Shown: piece after piece, positions 1 to 5,266 of the stretch
How positions within the stretch are numbered: the stretch's first letter is position 1
How the letters are laid out: each line of letters opens with the position of its first letter
From: Flavobacterium sp.
GTDB taxonomy: Bacteria; Bacteroidota; Bacteroidia; Flavobacteriales; Flavobacteriaceae
Reading direction: 5' to 3'
Length of the DNA stretch: 10,391 nt
NCBI GenBank assembly: GCA_019105125.1
Contig: JAHRWO010000092.1
Location: 1 to 10,391 of the forward strand
Translations under genes and position numbers: made by a program
Notes under the pieces: model-generated
Database searches by the model: none
What the model was told of the DNA's origin: nothing
Seen by the model: only the letters and a program-made list of their open reading frames with translations

Positions 1-427
1 TACACATATTACTTGCGCCGTGGGAACTGGAGGTACGATTTCGGGAATAATCAATTCTTCTATAGAAAAACAACAAATTATTGGATTTTCTTCGTTAAAA
101 GGTGCTTTTTTGTCTGATGTAATTCGTAATTTTGTAAATAAAACCAATTGGAATATAATCGAAGATTATCATTTTGGAGGCTATGGAAAAATTAATGATG
201 AGTTGGTTTCGTTTTTAAATTTGTTTTACAACCATAACAGTATTCCGTTAGATCCTGTTTATACAGGGAAAATGGTTTTTGGGGTGATGGATTTAATCAA
301 TAAAGGTTATTTTTTGCCCAACTCAAAAATTTTGATGATACATACAGGAGGTTTGCAAGGAATAAAAGGCATGAATTTTGCTTTAAGAAATAAGAATAGA
401 GAATTAATTCAATATGATGAAAATTAG
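1..427 (+). CDS. PLP-dependent ACC deaminase / D-cysteine desulfhydrase-like protein (3' part only)
   Basis: The reading frame is open from the left edge (frame of base 2), so only the C-terminal ~141 residues are visible. They look like the fold-type II PLP enzyme family that contains 1-aminocyclopropane-1-carboxylate deaminase and D-cysteine desulfhydrase. The segment AVGTGGTISG is the glycine-rich loop that holds the PLP phosphate. IPLDPVYTGKM and IHTGGLQG near the end are typical family signatures. The PLP-binding lysine would lie upstream of the window. Family members cleave small amino acids in the cytosol to ammonia and a keto acid; the exact substrate cannot be told from this part. 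The GTG at base 20 is only an internal valine codon (in AVGTGG), not a credible start. The stop codon lies inside the next gene (14-bp overlap), which suggests an operon with translational coupling. Confidence 0.85.
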   Translation, partial: THITCAVGTGGTISGIINSSIEKQQIIGFSSLKGAFLSDVIRNFVNKTNWNIIEDYHFGGYGKINDELVSFLNLFYNHNSIPLDPVYTGKMVFGVMDLINKGYFLPNSKILMIHTGGLQGIKGMNFALRNKNRELIQYDEN

Positions 428-1247
428 AATTGCCGTTTTTTTGTTAGCACTATTTGTGGTAAGTTGTTCAGGTTCAAAATCAGTAGTTAGAACTTCAGGT
501 AAACACAAAGTCGAACACAAAAAACAACCAATTTCACATGCTAAGAAAACTAGTGCGAATCAAAACGCGGATGCCGTTAATCTAGAGGCAACTTCTAAAG
601 TAAAAACTTATGCAGAGGAAATTCAAATTTATGTAGAGAACTTTAAAGAAATTGCCAAAAATAACATGAAAACCCATGGAATTCCTGCTAGTATCACACT
701 AGCACAGGGAATTTTAGAATCGGGTGCTGGGAAAGGTAAATTAGCACAAACCGCAAATAATCACTTTGGTATCAAATGTCACACCGGTTGGACAGGAGAA
801 AGTGTAAGACATGATGATGATGCCGAACAAGAATGTTTTAGAAAATACGAACACCCATCTGAGTCGTATAGAGACCATTCGATTTTTTTAACTTCTAGAT
901 CGAGATATTCTAATTTATTCAAATTGGATAAAGGCGATTATGAGGCTTGGGCCAAAGGCTTAAAAGCTGCAGGCTATGCTACAGACGTAAAATATCCTGA
1001 CAAATTAATCAGTTTAATTGAACGTTTTGAATTGTATAAATATGATAATGAAGTGTTGAGCCGAAATTTCATGCCTACAAAAAAAGAGGTTGTTTTAGCT
1101 CAAGGTAGTGATTACTACACGATTCAACAAGGGGATACTTTGTATTCTCTATCCAAAAGATTCAATCTTACAGTTGAAGACTTAAAAAAGTTAAATAATA
1201 TGTCAGATAATGCCATTTCTATAGGGCAACAAATCAAAATAAAGTAA
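414..1247 (+). CDS. Glucosaminidase-LysM lipoprotein (peptidoglycan hydrolase, GH73-like)
   Basis: This 277-residue protein probably cleaves the glycan strands of peptidoglycan. It starts with a lipoprotein signal: basic MMKIR, a hydrophobic stretch, then the lipobox VVSC with the acylated cysteine at residue 18. Residues ~20-65 are a Lys/Ser/Asn-rich linker. Residues ~70-210 match an N-acetylglucosaminidase domain, including [16 protein letters not shown] (E102 is the likely catalytic acid), NNHFGIKCH and AGYATD. A single LysM domain (residues ~234-277, [16 protein letters not shown]) ends the protein and should bind glycan. Two tandem ATG codons (414 and 417) are possible starts; both keep the signal peptide. 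The gene overlaps the upstream gene by 14 bp and its stop shares one base with the hemL start (TAATG). Family and location are clear; the exact bond cut is inferred. Confidence 0.9.
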   Translation: MMKIRIAVFLLALFVVSCSGSKSVVRTSGKHKVEHKKQPISHAKKTSANQNADAVNLEATSKVKTYAEEIQIYVENFKEIAKNNMKTHGIPASITLAQGILESGAGKGKLAQTANNHFGIKCHTGWTGESVRHDDDAEQECFRKYEHPSESYRDHSIFLTSRSRYSNLFKLDKGDYEAWAKGLKAAGYATDVKYPDKLISLIERFELYKYDNEVLSRNFMPTKKEVVLAQGSDYYTIQQGDTLYSLSKRFNLTVEDLKKLNNMSDNAISIGQQIKIK

Positions 1248-2533
1248 TGTTATATAAAAGAAGTAGTGAATTATTTGTTGAGGCAAATAAGGTAATTCCA
1301 GGAGGTGTTAATTCACCTGTTAGAGCATTTAAAGGAGTAGGAGGTACTCCTATTTTTGTAAAAGAAGCTAAAGGAGCCTATTTATATGATGAAGATGGAA
1401 ACCGATTAATCGATTACATCAATTCTTGGGGACCTATGATTCTAGGTCACGCCTACGAGCCTGTGGTAAATGCTGTTGTAGAAAAAGCAAAAAAAGGAAC
1501 TTCCTTTGGTATGCCAACAGAATTAGAAACTCAAATTGCTCAATTAGCTGTAGCAATGGTTCCTAATATTGATAAAATCCGTTTTGTAAATTCGGGTACA
1601 GAAGCTTGTATGAGCGCCATTCGTTTGGCTAGAGGATTTACTAAACGAGATAAAATCATTAAATTTTCTGGGTGCTACCACGGTCATTCGGATTCGTTTT
1701 TAATTGCCGCAGGAAGTGGTTTAAGTACGTTTGGTGTGCCAAATTCTCCTGGCGTAACTGAAGGTACAGCTAAAGATACTTTGTTGGCTGCTTACAATGA
1801 TATTGATAATGTTAAGGCTCTTTTTGAAGCAAATAAAGGACAAATAGCGGCCGTTATTATTGAACCAGTAGCAGGGAATATGGGTTGTATTCCTCCTGTA
1901 AAAGGGTTTTTAAAAGCATTAAGACAGGTATGTACCGAAAATGAAACACTGTTGATTTTTGATGAGGTGATGACGGGCTTCCGATTAGCAAAAGGGGGTG
2001 CTCAAGAATTATTCGGTATTCAGGCCGATATTGTGTGTTTTGGAAAAGTAATCGGTGGAGGTCTTCCTGTAGGCGCTTTTGCTGCAAGAGAAGAAATTAT
2101 GAATTATTTAGCACCATTAGGACCAGTTTATCAAGCAGGTACTTTGTCTGGAAATCCATTGGCAATGGCGGCTGGACTTGAAATGCTTAAATCTTTGAAC
2201 GCTGATAATGAAATCTTTACGCGCTTAGATGAAAAGACAGCCTACCTAGAGAAAGGAATTCAAAGAGTTTTAACCGAAGCTAATGTTGTGTTTACAACGA
2301 ATAGAGTAGGTTCTATGATCTCGGTTCATTTTGATGCAAATCCAGTCTATGATTTTGCAACAGCTAAAAATGGAGATAATGATACCTTCAAAAAATTCTT
2401 CCACGGTTTGTTAAAACGCGGTGTGTATATAGCCCCTTCGGCATATGAAACTTGGTTTATAACCGATGCCTTAACCTATGAAGATTTGGATTTTACAATT
2501 CAGGCTGTAGGAGAAACAGCAAAAGAGTTATAA
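1247..2533 (+). CDS. hemL: Glutamate-1-semialdehyde 2,1-aminomutase
   Basis: HemL is a PLP enzyme that converts glutamate-1-semialdehyde to 5-aminolevulinate, the last step of the C5 route into haem. At 428 residues it has the normal family length. Visible signatures are the N-terminal [11 protein letters not shown] (residues 18-28), [15 protein letters not shown] around residue 115, the cofactor-binding FDEVMTGFR (238-246), and [15 protein letters not shown] with the Schiff-base lysine K267. The ATG overlaps the stop of the lipoprotein gene by one base, so translation is probably coupled. No promoter is seen just upstream, so it should be read from the operon. The stop codon runs straight into the A-tract and left arm of the split terminator at 2534. 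The partner enzymes of the C5 route (HemA and others) are not in this window. Confidence 0.97.
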   Translation: MLYKRSSELFVEANKVIPGGVNSPVRAFKGVGGTPIFVKEAKGAYLYDEDGNRLIDYINSWGPMILGHAYEPVVNAVVEKAKKGTSFGMPTELETQIAQLAVAMVPNIDKIRFVNSGTEACMSAIRLARGFTKRDKIIKFSGCYHGHSDSFLIAAGSGLSTFGVPNSPGVTEGTAKDTLLAAYNDIDNVKALFEANKGQIAAVIIEPVAGNMGCIPPVKGFLKALRQVCTENETLLIFDEVMTGFRLAKGGAQELFGIQADIVCFGKVIGGGLPVGAFAAREEIMNYLAPLGPVYQAGTLSGNPLAMAAGLEMLKSLNADNEIFTRLDEKTAYLEKGIQRVLTEANVVFTTNRVGSMISVHFDANPVYDFATAKNGDNDTFKKFFHGLLKRGVYIAPSAYETWFITDALTYEDLDFTIQAVGETAKEL

Positions 2534-2551
2534 AAAAAAGTCCCGAATTAT
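2534..2551. terminator. Left half of a bidirectional terminator, split by the IS
   Basis: An A-run directly after the hemL stop leads into GTCCCGA (2540-2546) and ATTAT (2547-2551). The exact reverse complement, TCGGGAC followed by a T-run, stands on the other side of the IS at 4311-4324. Removing the IS and one ATTAT rebuilds a stem GTCCCGAA-TTA-TTCGGGAC flanked by A and T tracts, which is a classic bidirectional intrinsic terminator between two convergent genes. As it stands the arms are ~1.76 kb apart and cannot work as a terminator. Confidence 0.7.
2547..2551 (+). repeat. Target-site duplication, left copy (ATTAT)
   Basis: ATTAT directly left of the IS is repeated at 4306-4310 directly right of it. 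Five bases is a plausible duplication length, but in AT-rich DNA it could be partly chance. Its centre coincides with the symmetry centre of the rebuilt terminator. Confidence 0.6.
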
Positions 2552-2567
2552 GGAGGGCACTGAAAAA
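2552..2567 (+). repeat. Left terminal inverted repeat of the IS
   Basis: GGAGGGCACTGAAAAA. Apart from the first extra G it matches the right end in 14 of 15 positions. Its inner part also forms one arm of a hairpin with 2591-2600. Confidence 0.75.
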
Positions 2568-2600
2568 CATCGACTATTTCGATTAGCATCGTTTTTCAGT
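2559..2600. other. Subterminal hairpin at the left IS end
   Basis: ACTGAAAAAC (2559-2568) is perfectly inverted as GTTTTTCAGT (2591-2600). Inside, ATCGA (2569-2573) pairs with TCGAT (2579-2583) around the loop CTATT, leaving TAGCATC unpaired. The outer arm includes the inner half of the terminal repeat, so the left end holds an inverted copy of part of its own repeat. It could be a transposase-binding repeat or an RNA hairpin that blocks read-through; the sequence alone does not decide. Confidence 0.55.
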
Positions 2601-2604
2601 CAAT

Positions 2605-2651
2605 AAAAAACGCTTGTAACAGGATTTTAAACATCCGTTATGAGCGTTTTT
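2605..2651. terminator. Strong bidirectional hairpin terminator inside the IS, downstream of the transposase
   Basis: AAAAACGCT (2606-2614) is inverted as AGCGTTTTT (2643-2651). Pairing continues inward through AAC/GTT and GGAT/ATCC with two G-T wobbles and one bulged A, around the loop TTTAAAC. This gives about 14 base pairs in the core flanked by A and T runs. On the minus strand it should end the transposase transcript. On the plus strand it should stop transcription leaving hemL before it becomes antisense to the transposase. Confidence 0.75.
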
Positions 2652-2744
2652 GTTTTTGCAACTGTTTTTTATTGTAGGTTGTATAAGTCTTTTTTGCTTT
2701 TACTACAGCTTGTTTTTACAAAATACCTGAGAAGATTGCATTTT

Positions 2745-4193
2745 CTACATTAATTTGAGTATTCTTTTTAAGTTTACTGTGAATATTGCTATTGCACCTT
2801 GCATTTGCATATTGGTAATGCCGTATGAAATTGCTTTATCATAACCATGTACATTTTTTAATTCGCTATTTTTGGCTTCTATCTTGTATCGATGTTTTGC
2901 GTTTTCTTTGTAATATTCTGTTTCTTGAAAAGCCATTTGATCTTTATGTAATTCAGATTTTATGGATACTGAATAGGTTTTAGTTTTAGCTCCATCGTTG
3001 TAACAACCATTTTTTAAAGGGCAAGATTTACATTTTTCGACATCAAAATAGTAAGTTTCTACTTGATTTGTTCCAATATTTTTACTTCCACCACGTGCTT
3101 TTTTTATTGCCAAATGTCCTGCTGGGCAAACAAACCTATCGGCATCTTTGTTATAATCAAATTTATCGGCATCTTTTCTGTTTCCTTGTGTTATTGATGG
3201 ATTTAATTTTGCTACTACTTTAATATTTTGCTCGCTTGTGATTTTAAGATTTTCTTTTCCAGAGTAAGCAGCATCACCAATAATGGTATCTACATCAATT
3301 CCATTTTCTTGACTAATTTCTAAAAGCTTAGGCAATTCTGGTCCATCACCTTTTTCACCCGATGTTACTACGGCTGCAGTAATGATGCGCTCTTCAGTCA
3401 TTGCCAAATGAGTTTTGTATCCAAAGAAGGAACTCTCGGCAGATTTATGACCTATTTTTGCATCAGTATCTTTTGATAAAGTTAGGTTTTCTTGAGTATC
3501 CTCCACAGTTTCCTTTAACAGGTTTAATTTCTCTTTCACTGCAGGAATCGAACTTATAGATGGCTCGTTTTCGATACGTTTTTCTAATTCTTTACAATAA
3601 ACCAGCTCCTTTTCTAAATCATTGTCGGTATTCTTTTGAGGCATACGTTCTTTAAATTGGTCGTCAAAGGTGTATATTGTTTTTCGAAGTAATTTGGAGC
3701 GTTCTCTCAATACATCAATGGCTAAAAACGGATTAGATCTTGATAAAGTATGAGTGGCATCAACGATAATAGACTTCGAACGAATGATTCCTTTTTCAAT
3801 AGCAATAGTTACTGTTTTGTTTATCAATAGATTTAATAAGTCGGTGTCTTTTAAACGTAGTTTTCTGAATTTTGTCAACGAACTTGGATTGATAACATCG
3901 TCTTCAGGATTCGTATCCAAAAAATATTTAAAAGACATATCATATTGAGAACGTTCCACTACATCTACATCGGAAATAGTGTAAATTGTTTTAAGAAGTA
4001 AATACTTAAACATACGAACAGGACTTTCTGCCGTACGGCCATTTGTTGTACTGTATTTGTTTAGCAACTCATCATAAATAAAAGAAAAATCAATTAAATC
4101 ATTAATCTTTCTTAATATATTTTCCTTTGGTACTATTAAATCATACAACGTAGAATGAGCACTAAATTGTATTGTTTGCTGCTTTAATAACAT
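2745..4193 (-). CDS. Transposase, IS1182-family-like (DDE type)
   Basis: This intact 482-residue transposase cuts and joins the IS ends using a DDE catalytic triad. The N-terminal ~110 residues (TAESPVRMFKYLLLKTIY, then INPSSLTKFR) resemble the N-terminal region found in IS1182/IS5-type transposases. The likely triad is D145 (SIIVDATHT), D307 (TIIGDAAYSGKEN) and E439 (RYKIEAKNSELKNVHGY). Between the second D and the E are clustered cysteines, C356 (VCPAGH) and C388, C391 and C397 (CKSCPLKNGC), usual for this family and possibly metal-binding. Residues ~185-245 are charged and probably helical. No frameshift or internal stop is seen, so the enzyme could be active. The only promoter candidate is a weak TATATTTA at 4217-4224 (-), which overlaps the insulating hairpin region. 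Family assignment is from motif recall, not a search. Confidence 0.9.
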   Translation of the reverse strand: MLLKQQTIQFSAHSTLYDLIVPKENILRKINDLIDFSFIYDELLNKYSTTNGRTAESPVRMFKYLLLKTIYTISDVDVVERSQYDMSFKYFLDTNPEDDVINPSSLTKFRKLRLKDTDLLNLLINKTVTIAIEKGIIRSKSIIVDATHTLSRSNPFLAIDVLRERSKLLRKTIYTFDDQFKERMPQKNTDNDLEKELVYCKELEKRIENEPSISSIPAVKEKLNLLKETVEDTQENLTLSKDTDAKIGHKSAESSFFGYKTHLAMTEERIITAAVVTSGEKGDGPELPKLLEISQENGIDVDTIIGDAAYSGKENLKITSEQNIKVVAKLNPSITQGNRKDADKFDYNKDADRFVCPAGHLAIKKARGGSKNIGTNQVETYYFDVEKCKSCPLKNGCYNDGAKTKTYSVSIKSELHKDQMAFQETEYYKENAKHRYKIEAKNSELKNVHGYDKAISYGITNMQMQGAIAIFTVNLKRILKLM

Positions 4194-4216
4194 CTAAAAA
4201 ACTCTATAATTACAGC

Positions 4217-4224
4217 TAAATATA
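4217..4224 (-). promoter_or_regulatory. Weak candidate -7 element for the transposase
   Basis: TATATTTA on the minus strand differs from TAnnTTTG at one position and lies 23 bases upstream of the transposase ATG. No TTTG is found at the expected distance; that position falls in the loop of the hairpin at 4233-4260. If real, it is a poor promoter, in keeping with the low expression usual for transposases. Confidence 0.25.
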
Positions 4225-4226
4225 CG

Positions 4227-4260
4227 AAAAAAGGAGTAGAAAAACGTAGTTTTCTACTCC
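4227..4260 (-). terminator. Insulating terminator at the right IS end
   Basis: GGAGTAGAAAA (4233-4243) is perfectly inverted as TTTTCTACTCC (4250-4260) around a 6-base loop. On the minus strand the 11-bp stem is followed by six T (4227-4232), the form of an intrinsic terminator. It lies upstream of the transposase gene and in its direction, so it would stop leftward transcription entering from the 108-residue protein gene before it reaches the transposase. Confidence 0.75.
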
Positions 4261-4290
4261 TTAAATTATTGTAATTATTAACTAAAAGAC

Positions 4291-4305
4291 TTTTTTAGTG
4301 CCCTC
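4291..4305 (-). repeat. Right terminal inverted repeat of the IS
   Basis: Read inward on the minus strand this is GAGGGCACTAAAAAA, matching 2553-2567 at 14 of 15 positions. Confidence 0.75.
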
Positions 4306-4310
4306 ATTAT
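4306..4310 (+). repeat. Target-site duplication, right copy (ATTAT)
   Basis: Second copy of the 5-bp direct repeat seen at 2547-2551, directly outside the right terminal repeat. Confidence 0.6.
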
Positions 4311-4324
4311 TCGGGACTTTTTTT
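4306..4324. terminator. Right half of the split bidirectional terminator
   Basis: TCGGGAC (4311-4317) and a T-run (4318-4324) are the mirror of the arm next to hemL. The T-run overlaps the stop codon (TAA on the minus strand, 4323-4325) of the small exported protein gene. In the uninterrupted state this would have ended both that gene and hemL. Confidence 0.7.
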
Positions 4325-4649
4325 ATTTTATTAAATCTTCGAAAAGTTCAGGTTTGCTTTTTAAGATAGTTAACTGTTCTGGAGTTAAACTATTTACAAT
4401 TTTAGATTCGATAGTATTGTAAATTTCAGTTTTTTCTTCAACCGTTATAGATTTAGATAAAGCTTCATGTTTGTATTTAAGTAAATCTAAAAAACTATTC
4501 TCAATAGAACTATCTAACGTTATAACTTTTACAAGAGCATTAACTTCTGCTTTTGCTAATTTTTCTGCTTCCGTTACTTTATTTTCTTGTGCATTGCTGC
4601 TTGCTCCAAAAGCAAATAGTAATACAAAAGTTAAAAATATTCTTTTCAT
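4323..4649 (-). CDS. Small exported protein with an LTPEQ motif (Spy/CpxP-like, uncertain)
   Basis: The function is unknown. The 108-residue product begins with a clear Sec signal peptide (MKRIFLTFVLLFAFGASSNA, likely cut before Q21), so the mature protein of ~88 residues should be periplasmic. The rest is predicted helical and charged, with LTPEQ at residues 88-92. Helical periplasmic proteins with LTxxQ motifs include the Spy/CpxP chaperones, and the next gene upstream has the same layout, so the pair may be distant relatives with a related envelope role. That is inference; sequence similarity between the two beyond this motif is slight. It has its own promoter candidate at 4683-4713. Its stop codon touches the right arm of the terminator split by the IS, so its 3' end was probably changed by that insertion. 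Confidence 0.75.
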   Translation of the reverse strand: MKRIFLTFVLLFAFGASSNAQENKVTEAEKLAKAEVNALVKVITLDSSIENSFLDLLKYKHEALSKSITVEEKTEIYNTIESKIVNSLTPEQLTILKSKPELFEDLIK

Positions 4650-4682
4650 AATTTAAAAAAATTAAATATTGTTTTGTCAAAA

Positions 4683-4713
4683 CTAAATTATTTATGAATA
4701 AAAAACAAACAAA
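4683..4713 (-). promoter_or_regulatory. Promoter candidate for the 108-residue exported protein
   Basis: On the minus strand TTTG (4710-4713) is followed after exactly 19 bases by TAATTTAG (4683-4690), one mismatch from the Bacteroidota TAnnTTTG element. It lies 33 bases before the start codon. This suggests the gene can be transcribed apart from its upstream neighbour. Confidence 0.5.
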
Positions 4714-4727
4714 TATTAATTTTATGA

Positions 4728-5150
4728 TTAATTATTATTTTTTGGTCTCATTTTCTTTGGCATTCTTCGGTCTCGCATATCCTCTTTTTTTGCTTCCCAT
4801 TTTTCAAATTGTTCAGGATTTAGAATTTTCTTCATTTTAGCTTTCAATGCTATTTGGTGGTCTAAGGCATCTTTTTTCATTTCAAAGCGTTCTTGAGCAC
4901 TCAGTTTTTCACCTTTTTCTCTTTTTCCTTTCAATAATGTCATTTTTTCTGATCTCATTCTGGCTTGATCTAATAAGACAGCGTTTATTTCTTTCTGTTG
5001 TTTGGCGTCTAAATCTAAATCAAGAGTCATTTTTTTAACCTGAAGCTCAGTTTGTTGTTCTGGTGTTAACCTCTCTCTTGCTTGTTTTTTATCTTGTGCA
5101 AATGTTACTGTTGTTAAAACTAAAGCTATTGCAAAAATTAATTTTTTCAT
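4728..5150 (-). CDS. Periplasmic Spy/CpxP-like LTxxQ protein
   Basis: This 140-residue protein has a Sec signal peptide (MKKLIFAIALVLTTVTFA, likely cut before Q19) and a very charged, helical mature part. LTPEQQTE (residues 28-35) and LNPEQFEKWEA (110-120) are two LTxxQ-type motifs separated by ~80 residues, as in the Spy/CpxP group of small periplasmic chaperones and metal- or stress-response proteins. Lys, Arg and Met are abundant and the C-terminus ends in a basic tail with several Asn. Known members hold unfolded envelope proteins or sense envelope stress; for this one the role is inferred from motifs only. No two-component system lies beside it in the window. The gene sits 116 bp downstream of lysS, beyond the lysS terminator, so it should be its own unit. 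A perfect dyad (5165-5177) lies just upstream. Confidence 0.8.
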   Translation of the reverse strand: MKKLIFAIALVLTTVTFAQDKKQARERLTPEQQTELQVKKMTLDLDLDAKQQKEINAVLLDQARMRSEKMTLLKGKREKGEKLSAQERFEMKKDALDHQIALKAKMKKILNPEQFEKWEAKKEDMRDRRMPKKMRPKNNN

Positions 5151-5164
5151 CTTTTCGTTTTTTA

Positions 5165-5177
5165 ATTGTTTAACAAT
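5165..5177. promoter_or_regulatory. Perfect 13-bp dyad upstream of the LTxxQ gene, possible operator
   Basis: ATTGTT-T-AACAAT is a perfect palindrome 14 bases upstream of the start codon at 5150. It is short and AT-rich, so chance is possible, but its position suits a repressor site or a leader hairpin. No convincing TAnnTTTG element was found for this gene. Confidence 0.25.
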
Positions 5178-5214
5178 AAGACTTTACGAATTAGAAAAGG
5201 TTTAATTAAGCAAT

Positions 5215-5244
5215 AAAAAAAGCGAAACTTTTTAAAGTTTCGCT
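5215..5244 (-). terminator. Intrinsic terminator of lysS
   Basis: AGCGAAACTTT (5221-5231) and AAAGTTTCGCT (5234-5244) form a perfect 11-bp inverted repeat. On the minus strand it is followed by a T-run (5215-5220, plus the last stem base). It starts 23 bases after the lysS stop codon and is a textbook rho-independent terminator. Confidence 0.9.
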
Positions 5245-5266
5245 TCTAATGTAGACTAGCAATAAA

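Larger units (their letters stand above)
2552..4305 (-). mobile_element. Complete IS1182-family-like insertion sequence, ~1754 bp
   Basis: The element holds one intact transposase gene on the minus strand. It is bounded by imperfect terminal inverted repeats: GAGGGCACTGAAAAA at 2553-2567 against GAGGGCACTAAAAAA read inward from 4305, 14 of 15 identical, with one extra G on the left. The ATTAT direct repeats flank it. About 190 bp of non-coding DNA lies left of the transposase stop and ~110 bp right of its start, and both contain strong hairpins. The length suits the IS1182 family. The uncertainty is the exact outer edge: GTCCCGAAT is also inverted on both sides, so it could be argued to belong to longer terminal repeats. 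I prefer the terminator reading because it explains the ATTAT duplication and the A/T tracts touching both stop codons. Confidence 0.85.

Noticed and set aside
2540..4317. GTCCCGAAT taken as the outer part of long (~30 bp) terminal inverted repeats of the IS
   Set aside because: Possible, but then no target duplication exists and hemL and its convergent neighbour would lack a terminator. The extra G in the left repeat also falls just at the proposed boundary. Other copies of the IS would settle it.
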